Part shown: in pieces, positions 41,715 to 51,917 of the stretch
Position numbering within the stretch: the stretch's first letter is position 1
Layout: each line of letters begins with the position of its first letter
DNA from: Hydractinia symbiolongicarpus
Taxonomy: Eukaryota; Cnidaria; Hydrozoa; Anthoathecata; Hydractiniidae
Direction of reading: 5' to 3'
DNA length: 64,000 bases
Assembly: GCF_029227915.1 (NCBI RefSeq)
Contig: NC_079883.1
Span: 4,154,001 to 4,218,000 of the forward strand
Position numbers and translations under genes: made by a program
Notes under the pieces: model-generated
Database searches by the model: none
What the model was told of the DNA's origin: nothing
What the model saw: the letters and a program-made list of their open reading frames with translations, nothing else

Positions 41715-43492
41715 TTAGTGTGTTTTCCATTCTTGTATTGGTCTTCTATATCGTTTTGGATATGTCTTTCTCGACTGCGGTTCTTTCGACGTTCGCTGTG
41801 ACGCAGAGTTGTTTGTCATGGTTGTTTTAGAAGTAGATTTGGGGCCGCTATTCTCAAGTTCAGGTCTGTGAACGGTAACATGGTGTTCCTCATCATCCTC
41901 ATCCTCAGTGTCTATTTTTATTGGCACATGTTTGGCAGTATCTGGAATTGGTTTGAAATGAGATATGTTGCGGGTGATCTGGTGTTCCGTTTCCTTATTC
42001 ATCGCAGTGATCATCGTTCCTTTGATATCTGTAACGTGGTATGGATTCGGATTGAAAGGAGGTGTCACTTTGTTTATCCTTTTCTGTTTCACCAGAACGC
42101 GGTCAACGATGTTTAGTTCTTGTTCTTGTGTGTATCTGTTGTTATCGGCACATTCTTTTGCTTTTTGTTTACTGTCTTAGTCATTTTTGTTTAACTGTAA
42201 GTCGATGGAGTCGTCAACGTTGCTAAAAAAGTCGGGAATAGCACATCGTATTTTGCGATTATACATAAGGTCGGCTGGAGGAATATTTGTTGTAGAATGA
42301 GGTGTTATACGGTACGCCATCAAGAAGTTCTGCACTTTTTCGACGTACGACTTGTTTTCAATGTGTGCTGTACAGATTATTTTGTCAATGGTAACATGAA
42401 TCTCTCGACCTCGCCATTCGCTTGTGGCCATAGGGGCGTAACCCTCCTATGATATATTCTCCTCTTTTCCATATATCTTTTCACTTCACTGGAACGAAAC
42501 GGCGGTCCGTTATCGGAAACAAGTGTTTCCGGATCGTTACAAATGTTGGTGAAGTTCTTTACTGTGGTATTGTTTGTGAATGCCACGACAGGATATCTAC
42601 TCCGCTGATCTATCATTACTAAGGCATACTTATTGTCAGGGAGCGGTCCCAAGTAATCTGCGTTGACTGCTTGCCATATACGAGCCGGTAATTCTGTTGG
42701 CTGGATGGGTGGTAGCGTAGATTTCTTGCTGACAGATTGACATGGAATGCAGTTGTTTACTTCATCTGTTACTAGTTTGTCCATGCCGGTGAACCAAACT
42801 TTACTTCGCAGAAGGGCTTTTGTTTTTGATAATCCCTGATGACCAACGTGGGCAAGTTTAACTACTGTACGGTGATATATTCTTGGTAATACAATTCGTT
42901 TGTCCTTCAGTATTAGATTCTGTTCTGAATTCAAGGTTAAGGAATCTTCTATTTTGTGGAAGTGTTTTAATAACTTTTTTTCGTCTGATTCTGGAGCTTC
43001 TTGCAGATGTCGCCATTTGTTTGTGCTAATGATTAATATCAATTGTTTTAATGCTGGGTCAGCTAGTGTGGCGGTTTTTATATCATTAATGTCTAAAGCG
43101 TTTGGTGTTGCGTACGACGTGAGAAAATTAACGTGTTTTTCGATGTATTTTGTATCTGTGCCAATAGCCGTTGGATTTCGGCTTAGGTAGTCACATATGT
43201 TATCTGCAGAACTGACGTAATCTGTTTTAAAGTTGTACCTCTGTAGTCGCAACATCATTCGTTCAATTCGCGGGGGCGGTGTTGATTTGGGATTGTTCAG
43301 TATATTTACTAATGCTTTGTTGTCGCTAAAAAGTGTGAAGTGCTTTCCGTAGAGGTACAAATTGTTTTTTTCACATGCATAAGTCGCTGCTAGACATTCC
43401 CGTTCTATCTGGGAGTAATTCATTTCCGGTTGCGTAAGTGATCTTGAAGAGTAAGATATCACATCTATGTCATTTTTCTTACAATTTAACAA
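41715..43492 (-). pseudogene. Retrotransposon RNase H and integrase region
   Basis: RNase H motifs (S-Y-S-S-R-S-L, E-R-E-C-L-A, S-D-N-K-A-L) open the 43492-42377 frame, followed by the integrase zinc site H-V-G-H-Q-G plus C-I-P-C and the catalytic core with N-A-D-Y-L-G-P-L and V-S-D-N-G-P-P-F. The core continues after a frameshift at about 42430 (A-Y-R-I-T-P-H-S-T-T-N), and a last frame 42092-41715 carries the integrase C-terminal domain (K-I/V region with P-F-x-P-x-P-Y-x-V). Broken by frameshift and stop. Confidence 0.8.
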
Positions 43493-43662
43493 AGTAGGAT
43501 CGCTGAAATTCCCACTGGGCTTGCATCGCAGAACAAGAGTGTTTCTTTGTTTTCGTCAAAGTATGACAGACAGGACTTTTCGGATAATGTTGTTGTCAAA
43601 GTTACAAACGCTTCTTGGCATTCTGTATTCCACTTAAATTTTACATCTTTTCGCGTTAAACG

Positions 43663-44541
43663 TCAGAGAGGATAAGTAATGGTACTGTAGTTCGGAATGA
43701 ATCTTTTTAAATAATTAATCATCCCCAAAAAGCTTCTTAATGATTTGACGTCTGTAGGTCGGTTGACGTTTAAAAGACCTATAATTTCTGTCGGACTTGG
43801 TCTCATCCCCTCTGCTGAAAACACATAGCCGAAATACTCAAGGTTATGTTGGTCAAACAAGCATTTGTGTAGGTTTAATGTTATTCCCTTATCCGATAGT
43901 GTCTTAAACACTTGTGTCAAGATTCTGTCATGTTCTTCTGTCGTTTTTGCGTAAACTAGTATGTCATCGGCAATATTGTCTGCACCGTTTATGTCTGAAA
44001 GTATTGATTGGATCGTATGTTGTAGTTACTCTGAAGCACTATTTGCACCAAATATTAATCGTTTGTACCGCATAATTTTGTCTTGTGTGCGGAACGCTGT
44101 TATATATCTGCAAGACTCGTCTAGTTCTAACTGGTGGAATGCTGCGTTAAAGTCTAGTTTAGTAAAGTGTTTGCTGTCCTTAAATTTTACAAGTAGGTCG
44201 TCAACAGTAGGCGTGGGATAACGTGTTCTTACTATCGCTCTGTTTGCGCATCTCATGTCGAGACATATGCGAATACCGTTATTGCCCTTGGGTACGACAA
44301 CAATTGGGTTGACCCACGGCGTCGGTTGTCCCTTAACTTCCTCTATAATATCTTGTTGCTGTAGTTTTTCTACCTCTGCTTTCACTTTCTGTCTTAGTGC
44401 AAATGGGATACGTCGTTCCGCCTGTGTGACCGGTGTCACTTTCTCGTCGATATGTAGTTTGACCTTATAATCCGTAAATTTGCCGATCTTATTGCTAAAA
44501 AGCTTCTCTTTGTAAACTTCAATCAACGCACGTAATCTAGT
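43663..44541 (-). pseudogene. Retrotransposon reverse transcriptase region
   Basis: Reads T-P-W-V-N-P-I-V-V-V-P-K, R-I-C-L-D-M-R, F-T-K-L-D-F-N-A-A-F-H-Q, then after a stop at about 44025 the catalytic box I-A-D-D-I-L-V-Y and the thumb with L-R-S-F-L-G-M-I-N-Y. All are Ty3-type reverse transcriptase blocks. The box is A-D-D instead of the common Y/V-x-D-D, as in some Ty3 clades. A frameshift closes the frame at 43663. Confidence 0.8.
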
Positions 44542-44673
44542 GGCATATGAGAAAAGTGAGACCCGATACCCTATGTGATCCCGAGACCCGAGACCCGAGA
44601 CCCGATACCCTGACACCGATACCCGAGACCCAATACCCTGATACCGATACCCGAGACCCGATACCCTGATTTT
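44542..44673. repeat. Left terminal repeat of the P-like element, GAGACCC array
   Basis: After the terminal 20 bases come repeated words GAGACCC, GATACCC and TGATACCGATACCC, at least eight in a row. The right end (49560-49687) has the complementary array in slightly different order, so the arrays expand and shrink. Confidence 0.8.
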
Positions 44674-44880
44674 TTTTTTATTATAAAAATATTTGTTGCA
44701 CGTAATATGCGAATATGTTGGTGGCTCAAAAATGGTTTTATATCACCAGGAACTACAATGAAACTAGCATCAAAAAAATTATTTTGTCTGATCAAACATG
44801 AATAATTAAAGTGATAATAGACGTTTTTAAATTCATTAGAGAATGTTTGTTTTTTCGTTGTAGGGTCGAAATAACTCCTT

Positions 44881-45648
44881 TTAGTTTTTGAAACCACGAT
44901 TAAATTTTCCTCCACAACCATAGCAAGTTGATACATTTTTGTGGGTGTAGTTGAGTAGGAACAAGACATAACCATTATCTGTTGGTACAGGTGGTGCTGG
45001 TTTATTAACTGTTGCTGAAGGTGGAATAGGTTGCGTTGATGGTGTTCTCGTTTGTGCAGAAGCTTGTGGATTGATTAAATTTGTGATTGGGACCTTTTTA
45101 ACGTTAGCTGGCCCTTTTCTTCTCTGAGTTGCCTTCGTTTTCTTTTTGCCCGCGTTTTTCTCTTTCGAAAAGTCTACTAGGCTTCTGACATTTGTTGTCT
45201 TTTTTTCGCATTGCTTTAAAAAAGGTTCGACCACATTCAACTTGAATGCTATGCAGACAGTATGCGCACATATTCCGAAACCTTTAAACCGATAGCAAAT
45301 TTCACAGCAAGTTAAAATGTTTTTTTTCTTGTTTATTCCAACTGTGAATGGTTGTTTTTCGTTTTTAGCATTTTTAACATAATATGTATCGCCAAATCCT
45401 TTGATGACATCTTCATTGTTACCAGCTAACAATCTGGCATCTTTCATTAGTTCTTCAACTATCGACTCTGGAATCCAATTTAACGTTTTCACAATCTCGA
45501 CGTCTTTTCCATCTGAATTTTGAGTTTGAGAAGAAGTAATTTTCTTTTTCTGAATTATATCAGATTTTCTTGGTGTATCTTGTTTTTCAGCATCGGGCAA
45601 GAATGTATTGAACTTATCGATTTCAGCTTTCCTTTGGGTCGGGATCAT
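44881..45648 (-). CDS. SWIM zinc-finger protein of the P-like element, frameshifted
   Basis: 255 residues from ATG. The N-terminal third is charged. A SWIM zinc finger is at about 101-135: F-T-V-G-I-N, C115-x2-C118-x8-C127-x-H129, then V-C-I-A-F. SWIM fingers occur in MULE and other transposases and in DNA- or protein-binding proteins. A basic, lysine-rich linker follows, then a C-Y-G-C-G knuckle. The frame closes right there, but the next frame (44975-44680) continues with R-S-Y-F-D, V-Y-Y-H-F and H-I-R-I-L, a continuation I would expect for this kind of protein, so a single frameshift at about 44900 probably truncates it. Whether it assists transposition is unknown. Confidence 0.6.
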   Translation of the reverse strand: MIPTQRKAEIDKFNTFLPDAEKQDTPRKSDIIQKKKITSSQTQNSDGKDVEIVKTLNWIPESIVEELMKDARLLAGNNEDVIKGFGDTYYVKNAKNEKQPFTVGINKKKNILTCCEICYRFKGFGICAHTVCIAFKLNVVEPFLKQCEKKTTNVRSLVDFSKEKNAGKKKTKATQRRKGPANVKKVPITNLINPQASAQTRTPSTQPIPPSATVNKPAPPVPTDNGYVLFLLNYTHKNVSTCYGCGGKFNRGFKN

Positions 45649-45880
45649 GTTGTAAAATTTGCTTTCAATTATAAAGAACTGCTGGTATCCCTTTGCCAGT
45701 TTCCAATCCCCTATGGAGACACAGGAAAAATAATTAAACTTAAGTCCCAGACGAAAATGTGCATTGTAGTTGTAATTGAATGTAAAATATAATAAAAACG
45801 CGTTTTAAAATTACTATTACTTCACTAAACACACAAACTTCACTCTTTGCTTTTTCCTTTCCCATTCAATCGATCTAACC

Positions 45881-45906
45881 ATAGTCATAAGAAAAAAAGA
45901 TAGTCT
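45881..45906 (+). promoter_or_regulatory. 26-bp element upstream of the C2H2 ORF
   Basis: Starts ATAGTCATAAGAAAAAAAGA and ends TAGTCT, 85 bases before the C2H2 ORF start. An exact copy on the other strand lies upstream of the THAP ORF (49340-49365). Likely a shared promoter or transposase-binding element (inference). Confidence 0.5.
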
Positions 45907-45990
45907 AGAGGCAACGACCACCGACATTGTTTACGCAATGTATCCTTAACTTAGGTAGGACGACCCTCCGATATTGCACGAAAGTTAAAC

Positions 45991-47202
45991 ATGGCGGCTT
46001 CAGCACAGGAAGATTACTTAGCTGGTGACGAACTTGATGACTTGTTTCAGTTACTTGATGGTGGTTTTCTTGACGATGATGCAATTTTTAATGCAGATGT
46101 GAACGCTGTAGTTACTGAAGTAATGGATAACGAAAAAAATAAAGCTGTTTATCGTTGTCAACATTGTGAAATAATTTGTAAATCACAACGTGGTCTTACT
46201 AGGCATTGCAATGTTAAACATACATCAGCAACTATCACAACAAATTCTTGTGACTCTAGTATTTCCATACCACAGCTGTCAAAGGAAGAACAATGTTTGA
46301 AGAAATTTCACCCCTTAACTTTAAAATTAATTGTAAATAAATGTGCTGATTCATGCTTTAAAGATTTGTGTTTGCCTGAAAATATTAGATGCTTGTTCTC
46401 GAAAGAAAATTTTTTATTTTCAATTGATGATGCTATTGAACTATGGAACAAGTTCAGACCAATGATTGAAAAATATTCTGGGGATGCTGAAGATTTTTAC
46501 ATGTATTTTTATGGCATGTTGAAGGAAAATATCCTACCATCAAAATTTGAAGAAACACGATTTAGCAATATTTTACTTGCAGAAGTGGCAAATCATATGT
46601 TGACCCATTTATCAGGCATTGGTAAAGATACACCCAAAGACCTACAGGTGGCAGAAATTTCAGAAAAAGAGCTCAAAAGTTTAGATTATCTTGGTGGATA
46701 TATTCTTCACAAGCTACATTCTAGGTTTCGATTTTCAAAGGCTACTTTAACAAATCGCACACAATTTATTGCACTGCTGCAAGCATGTAAGGTTGATAGC
46801 GATGATTCTCAGACATATATTAATATTCGTGATCGTGGAGGTTTGTGGAGAGTAAACAAAAAAATGCAAGCAGTTTTCATTAAATGTGAACAAATATTTC
46901 GGTTGTCAACTATTAATTTCCCAACCAAATTGGTATGTCACAACATAGTCCACAAGATGCTAGAAAACCCTTCAATTTTATCTAATTTTAAGAGTGCCTG
47001 TTATGAAGTGGAGCCACAAGTTGATGAAGAAGTTAGTTTAAACTTGTTGGAGCATATGTTAACATTGTTTACTAAAGTTCGCACCTTTTCATATGCTAAA
47101 GATATTCGTGAAAAACACAAGGCTGCTAAACAGAATTCAAAAAAACGTGCTTTGAGAGTTGAACTAAAGAAAACAGCTATTACTAAAGAACTGGTACATT
47201 AA
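45991..47202 (+). CDS. C2H2 zinc-finger protein of the P-like element
   Basis: 403 residues from ATG (aacATGG) to TAA. An acidic N-terminus (D/E-rich, 9-46) is followed by one classical C2H2 finger, C56-x2-C59-x12-H72-x4-H77. The long C-terminal part is helical and contains L-D-Y-L-G-G-Y-I-L-H-K-L followed about 55 residues later by D-R-G-G-L-W, reminiscent of the A-G-Y-V-x-x-K-L ... K-D-R-G-G-L segment at the C-terminus of several eukaryotic transposases. It may thus be a separated C-terminal transposase part fused to a zinc finger, or an accessory protein. It runs opposite to the transposase ORF and is intact. Confidence 0.6.
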   Translation: MAASAQEDYLAGDELDDLFQLLDGGFLDDDAIFNADVNAVVTEVMDNEKNKAVYRCQHCEIICKSQRGLTRHCNVKHTSATITTNSCDSSISIPQLSKEEQCLKKFHPLTLKLIVNKCADSCFKDLCLPENIRCLFSKENFLFSIDDAIELWNKFRPMIEKYSGDAEDFYMYFYGMLKENILPSKFEETRFSNILLAEVANHMLTHLSGIGKDTPKDLQVAEISEKELKSLDYLGGYILHKLHSRFRFSKATLTNRTQFIALLQACKVDSDDSQTYINIRDRGGLWRVNKKMQAVFIKCEQIFRLSTINFPTKLVCHNIVHKMLENPSILSNFKSACYEVEPQVDEEVSLNLLEHMLTLFTKVRTFSYAKDIREKHKAAKQNSKKRALRVELKKTAITKELVH

Positions 47203-47565
47203 ATGTTTGCCAAGTCCTAGACATGGACTAAAAAAACTGTCAAAAAGGCTATTTTTATAGCCACAAATCTTCAAAAAACATGTTTTGGCTTTAACTTATA
47301 TGTTTTATTCTACGTGCCTGATATATTTATTTACATTGTTTATTTAAACTTTATTATTGTTAAGAAATTAGGAACGACAGTTATTCACAGGTTTTGTCGA
47401 TAACGCCAAATATTCTCAGTGACTTATAAATCACTGATTGCAAGTTTTTTTCCAAATATTTTTCAATTTGTAGAGTTGAAAAAAGTTCCAGGTGAAGTAA
47501 ATACCATGTGTACCTACAAAATTTTGTTTTCTGCTAGAACCCTCCAGTCCCCAGTATAAAGGGGA

Positions 47566-49191
47566 CTAAAGAATGTGACTAAAAATATTGATAGCCAGTG
47601 TAACGTGGGATGCTAATTCTTTTACATTTTTGAGTGTTGCAAAGTTTGTATCAATATCACCTAGGTCCACAAAACCAATTAGTTCACCTGTGTACTTATC
47701 CCACACCAAATCTTCCTGTATCTTCATCTCGTCAAATAGTATGGTGACAAATCTCTCAGGTGCTGAAAATAATGCTGTTTTCTTAGAAAGATCTTCAATA
47801 ATTTGATAGTTAAATCCTCTGGTTGGGCGAATGTAGTTTCGGTAATCTCGCAAAGTACGCAAACTGGGAAGGACTAATATTCCAGAACCGGTGTTTTTAT
47901 CAAATCGCAAGTCGGAATATGCAGAGGAAGATTTAGCAGCTAGATTCAGACAGTATTTGATGATCATAGGATGGTATCTGACACTATGTGGACTAGAAGA
48001 TTGCACATACTTTTGTTGCTCCTCCCAAAATAACTTCATAAAAGGTGGAACAGCCTCTCTGTCACAACCAGTAAAAATAGATATTAGATCTTTACTTAAC
48101 GCAGGACTTACATTTTCAGAGTGACTTTCTAAAGCATTTTTTATTTCTGCAATTTCCTTTTCCAATCTCTTACAATTTAGTCTTTGATTTTGCAGAGTTA
48201 ATTTTATCCTTTCAGGGGAGGTAAATTTAATCGGTGCCTTCAATTTAGCTGGTTCAAGCATCTTTTTTTCTTTTCGGGTGTCACTATACATAACCTTTAT
48301 GTTGTGAGAAACACACTGTAAACATGGATGTTTGTCATTGGTGGATAGCAGCATCCTGCAATCATTAGACCGGTAGTATTCATCTTGGTGTAGATGAGAT
48401 TGAAATGACTGCTGTTGGAAGGAGAGGTAATTAAACTTTTTAGGTATGACATGTTTTTGATAGTTAAATTCTTTACCAGGATCAAGCATAGTAATACCTC
48501 CACATAATATGTAGTTATTGGTTAATTCAAAAATAAAACTTGAAAGTGTAATGTTATAAAATGTTTGATTGTATAACGAATAAAAGACATGGTCATCAGG
48601 CAACATCCAACCATAAACCCTTACAGAAAATGCTAATGATTGGTCTATAAATACTTCATACTTTGGTAGGATATGATCTGTGGTAAAACATGTAACAATG
48701 ACTAAAGTATCCTGCACATCAACATGCCAACTTTTACTTAATGAAAGTTTCACGATGCGTTGTTTAAAATCAGAAAAACTTTTATAAATTGTGGAAGGAG
48801 ATGGTGGCGGAGATAAATCTTGAAAAACTAGGAATTCCTCACGCTTTTGTATAGAAGTGGTTGAACGACTTTCACTACTAATGGTGACAGTTTGAAAACT
48901 TTTTTTAGGAAGATTCAGATATGGTATTTCCCCTTCTTTTAGTGACTTACGTGTAGGGTAAACATAAAATTGATCAGGCGAGAAATGACGTTCGCAAATA
49001 TATAACTTGAAGGTATCAATACGCTTTCTCAGCTGCTTATCAATCACACGATCCTTTGTTATGATGTTGATCAATTTCTCACCCCATGTCTTGTTGAAAT
49101 CACTATTTGGCAAAGGAACTTTGAAAATACTTATATCCTTATGTCTTCTGGAAGTGGAACAACCAAATATTGCGCAATTTTCCCCAGGCAT
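47566..49191 (-). CDS. THAP-domain P-element-like transposase, C-terminally truncated
   Basis: 541 residues from ATG. An N-terminal THAP zinc domain: C6-x4-C11, W36, C66-x2-H69, and P-Y-L-N-L-P at its end, a site-specific DNA-binding module. A coiled-coil-like stretch (about 325-355) is followed by the P-element-type core: R-Y-H-P-M-I-I-K-Y-C-L, L-P-S-L-R-T-L-R-D-Y, F-D-E-M-K-I-Q-E-D-L-V and G-E-L-I-G-F-V-D-L-G. The Asp of F-D-E-M-K would be the first catalytic carboxylate. The frame ends about 40 residues later; P and THAP9 transposases go on for roughly 300 more residues with the other catalytic residues, which I do not find. So this copy is probably inactive unless spliced to an unseen exon. 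Confidence 0.75.
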   Translation of the reverse strand: MPGENCAIFGCSTSRRHKDISIFKVPLPNSDFNKTWGEKLINIITKDRVIDKQLRKRIDTFKLYICERHFSPDQFYVYPTRKSLKEGEIPYLNLPKKSFQTVTISSESRSTTSIQKREEFLVFQDLSPPPSPSTIYKSFSDFKQRIVKLSLSKSWHVDVQDTLVIVTCFTTDHILPKYEVFIDQSLAFSVRVYGWMLPDDHVFYSLYNQTFYNITLSSFIFELTNNYILCGGITMLDPGKEFNYQKHVIPKKFNYLSFQQQSFQSHLHQDEYYRSNDCRMLLSTNDKHPCLQCVSHNIKVMYSDTRKEKKMLEPAKLKAPIKFTSPERIKLTLQNQRLNCKRLEKEIAEIKNALESHSENVSPALSKDLISIFTGCDREAVPPFMKLFWEEQQKYVQSSSPHSVRYHPMIIKYCLNLAAKSSSAYSDLRFDKNTGSGILVLPSLRTLRDYRNYIRPTRGFNYQIIEDLSKKTALFSAPERFVTILFDEMKIQEDLVWDKYTGELIGFVDLGDIDTNFATLKNVKELASHVTLAINIFSHIL

Positions 49192-49339
49192 ATTAGAATA
49201 AACATCAAACTGTTATGAAATCAAACCAAAACATACAGGCAATTATACGCCATTTTGAACTTCTGTGCAGGATCGGAGATCTGGGTGCGAGCTTCATTTG
49301 CTTGCAAAAACATAAAACAATAGGCCATTGTTTGTCACC

Positions 49340-49365
49340 AGACTATCTTTTTTTCTTATGACTAT
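49340..49365 (-). promoter_or_regulatory. 26-bp element upstream of the THAP ORF
   Basis: Exact inverted copy of 45881-45906, here 149 bases before the THAP start codon, oriented towards it. Confidence 0.5.
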
Positions 49366-49559
49366 GATCTAACAGACACTTTCAAATGCTTAATCTGGAC
49401 TTCCTCATTAATTATTCATTCGATCGAACGTACGTCTTGCTTCGAATAAACTTAACATATCATCTCTGTTATGTTAGGTTGAAAAAACAAGAAAATAATG
49501 AGAAAAAAATTAGATTTTTATTGAAATAAAACATCGCCGAAAAAAATTAATAAAAAAAA

Positions 49560-49687
49560 AAAATCAGGGTATCGGGTCTCGGGTATCGGTGTCAGGGTAT
49601 TGGGTCTCGGGTCTCGGGTATCGGTATCAGCGTATCGGGTCTCGGGTATCACATAGGGTATCGGGTCTCACTTTTCTCATATGCCTA
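49560..49687. repeat. Right terminal repeat of the P-like element, GGGTCTC array
   Basis: Repeated GGGTATCGGGTCTCGGG words, ending CTCACTTTTCTCATATGCC(TA); inverted counterpart of 44542-44673. Confidence 0.8.
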
Positions 49688-49689
49688 AA

Positions 49690-51917
49690 TCTAGTAGGTG
49701 GTTGAACTTTTTGGGCATGTTTTTTTTTGCTCTCCCTCGTGCTGTTTTTTGTTTTAACGTTAATCTTATATGCTGCATTGTTTGTGTTTCTAGATTTATC
49801 TGGTGTCTTTTGAGGAATCACGTCATCCTTCGGCATAATTATTAATTTTAATTCGAGGGCAGTTTTGCCGTTTAAAAGATTTTTGTGGTCAGTGTTAATT
49901 ACATAAAAATCTTTTATTGTAAGGCGGTGCTTATTTTCGATAACGAGGTTAATTTTTCCGAGGACTTTTAATTTGGGTTCGTTCGAGCCGTATGTGATCA
50001 CCTTGGTGGCTGTCTTTTGTAAGCGAAGTTTCCCGCCACAATTTTCGTTCACTTTGTGAAATGTTTTTGTGTTCAAAATATTCAAAGCAGGACCGGTATC
50101 TATTAAGAATCGTGTGGGTGTGACCCCTTCTACCTTCACTTTTGTATAAAATCTTTCTATAGAATTTACTGACGCATAATCTTTGATCTCACTATTCTTA
50201 ACGCAAACCGAAACTTTTGACTCATAGTGTGTATTTGAATTAGAACGGACACTAGCAATACAGTTATTGTTGTTGTTGTTAGCATTCCCCGCGGTAGATA
50301 ACATAAATAGATGTTAACTGTTCACATTTTCAGCACCAGAGTCAGAGGAATCAGAAGTAGCCGTATTGTTGTTCACTAAGCGCCTTCCTCGAGATATCGG
50401 AACCTTAGCACTACTTTTGCAGCAACGGGCAAAATGACCGATCTTGTGGCATTTATTACATTCTTTCCTTCGGCCGGACATGCCTGAGAATGTGGGTAGT
50501 CGTTTCCACATCTATAACATGTTTTATAGTTATCTTTTCGGCTACTGCTATTCCCTCTGCTCGACAAGTTCTTACCTCTGAGTGTTTCCAGTTTCTTTGT
50601 AAGTCGGTTAATTTCTTCCTGTGGATTCATCGAACTCTACATCATCGGCTTGTTGATCTGCATCCTCCAAATGTTTTCCATAAATCAATAAGTCTGCTAA
50701 ACTAATTGCTGTATTCTTAAATGCGTGTTTACGAATTTTGCTGTTATGAGTAGATAACACAATTTGTTGTTTAAGCTCTTTGTCCAAATTTGTTCCAAAG
50801 TCACATTTATTCGCCTGCTGTTTCAACCGTATGTAAAACTGATGAATGTTTTCGTCGGGCTGTTGTTTTTGTTTTCTAAATGCATACACTTCATAATCGA
50901 TGTTTTTCTTAGGTGAAAAATATCCATCAAATATTGTAATGGCGTTTGCAAACGTTTCATCTGTACCTGGTACTAAAAGATTGTCGTATATGTCATACGC
51001 CTCTTCACCAATGTAATTAAGCAATAAGGCTAATTTCTGCTTGTCTTCTTCAACGTTCAGAGCGACGCACAAGTTTAACCCTATTCGGTCCAGGGTTTTT
51101 CGAACATACTATGACCGGAGGGGGCGGATTCCGCCCCCCCCCCCCTCAATAACTTTTGATAGGATTGTTCAAATTGAATCAAACTTGGCACACTTATAGT
51201 ACGTCATAAAAGGAAAAAAATGGCACCAATAAACTTTTGCTTGCGTCAGCACATTTTCTGTGACGTCATCAGAAGCTTGAAAATTGTCAAAAATACCACT
51301 ATCTGCTTAAAATATAATTACTCTCGTTCTAGAGCGAATTTTTACATTCTGTTTGAAGTTTCTGAAAGCTAAATAAAAGTTATTTAACATATCTTCCGGT
51401 TTTTACATGGATCGGATAAAAAATTGCCAAAAATTGCCCGAAAATCCGGTTTTCGGGTAAAATCCGACAAAATCGGGAAATCGGACTAGTCACGTGTTCA
51501 AACTATTCAAAATGATTCTTCTTGAGGAAATAAAGTTGTGTTGCAAGTTTCAAGTTCTAAGGATAATCCTAACAGGAGTTATTATATTTTCCCCATTATA
51601 AGGATTTCATAGAGATTTTTAGGGGTAGTTTCGAGTAATGGTCAATATCAAAGCTTCTGAAAGGTATGGGACCTAAAAAATTAGCATGCAGGTGTCTAAT
51701 AGATAAATGCTGAAACTCAGTAAGTATCATAGCCATAACAAAGCAATCAGGAGTTATTAAAAAAAAACCGTCAGGGGGAGCGGAATCCGCCCCCCCCCCC
51801 CCCCTCGGACAGGGTTAAAAAACGTTTCTTATATTTTTCCCATCGAGTTGAGATTGTAGTAAAATCATCCGTATCAAATTTTGGAAAAGTTGGAAGGTTT
51901 AAAGTTGAAATAGCCAT
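49690..51917 (-). pseudogene. Retrotransposon gag and protease region
   Basis: Gag starts at ATG 51917 with an L-P-T-F-P-K-F-D motif and R-W-E-K-Y, then is cut by the MITE 51079-51814 and resumes at 51078 in a matching frame (Y-I-G-E-E-A-Y-D-I-Y, F-R-K-Q-K-Q). Two zinc knuckles follow across a frameshift (C-Y-R-C-G and C-N-K-C-H-K-I-G-H-F-A-R-C-C, 50520-50430). The protease at 50304-49690 has F-L-I-D-T-G-P-A-L-N, with Pro where Ala usually follows the catalytic D-T-G. Interrupted at 49687 by the P-like element. Confidence 0.75.
51079..51814. mobile_element. piggyBac-like MITE, 736 bp, in gag
   Basis: Flanked by TTAA on both sides (51075-51078 and 51815-51818). Termini are CCCTATTCGGTCC and GGACAGGG, the CCCT...AGGG ends and TTAA target of the piggyBac superfamily. 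Close to both ends is a poly(C) tract (CCGCCCCC...). No transposase, so non-autonomous. The gag frame on the two sides is compatible once the element is discounted. Confidence 0.85.

Larger units (their letters stand above)
44542..49687. mobile_element. P-like THAP DNA transposon, 5.1 kb, three ORFs
   Basis: It interrupts the retrotransposon. The ends are inverted: GGCATATGAGAAAAGTGAGA at the left and its complement at the right, continuing into roughly 125 bp of inverted repeats. The 8-mer AATCTAGT flanks it directly (44534-44541 and 49688-49695); at the right two extra bases (TA) stand between. An 8-bp duplication and a THAP-domain transposase fit the P superfamily. ORFs: minus 49191-47566 (THAP plus start of transposase core), plus 45991-47202 (C2H2 protein), minus 45648-44881 (SWIM zinc finger). 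The first two are convergent, the last two divergent from a 342-bp gap. Confidence 0.8.
41715..51917 (-). mobile_element. Decayed Ty3-type LTR retrotransposon, interrupted twice
   Basis: Minus-strand order is gag (from ATG at 51917), two zinc knuckles, aspartyl protease, reverse transcriptase, RNase H, integrase with zinc HHCC and DDE parts and a C-terminal domain, the gene order of Ty3/Metaviridae-type elements. It is broken by the piggyBac-like MITE 51079-51814 within gag, by the P-like transposon 44542-49687 between protease and reverse transcriptase, by an in-frame stop after the first reverse-transcriptase part (about 44025) and by frameshifts at about 50510, 43663 and 42430. LTRs and primer-binding site were not found. 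Not functional. No envelope gene is seen. Confidence 0.85.

Noticed and set aside
51138-51153. Poly(C) tracts as G-quadruplex regulators
   Set aside because: They recur as part of the piggyBac-like MITE ends, so are explained as element sequence.
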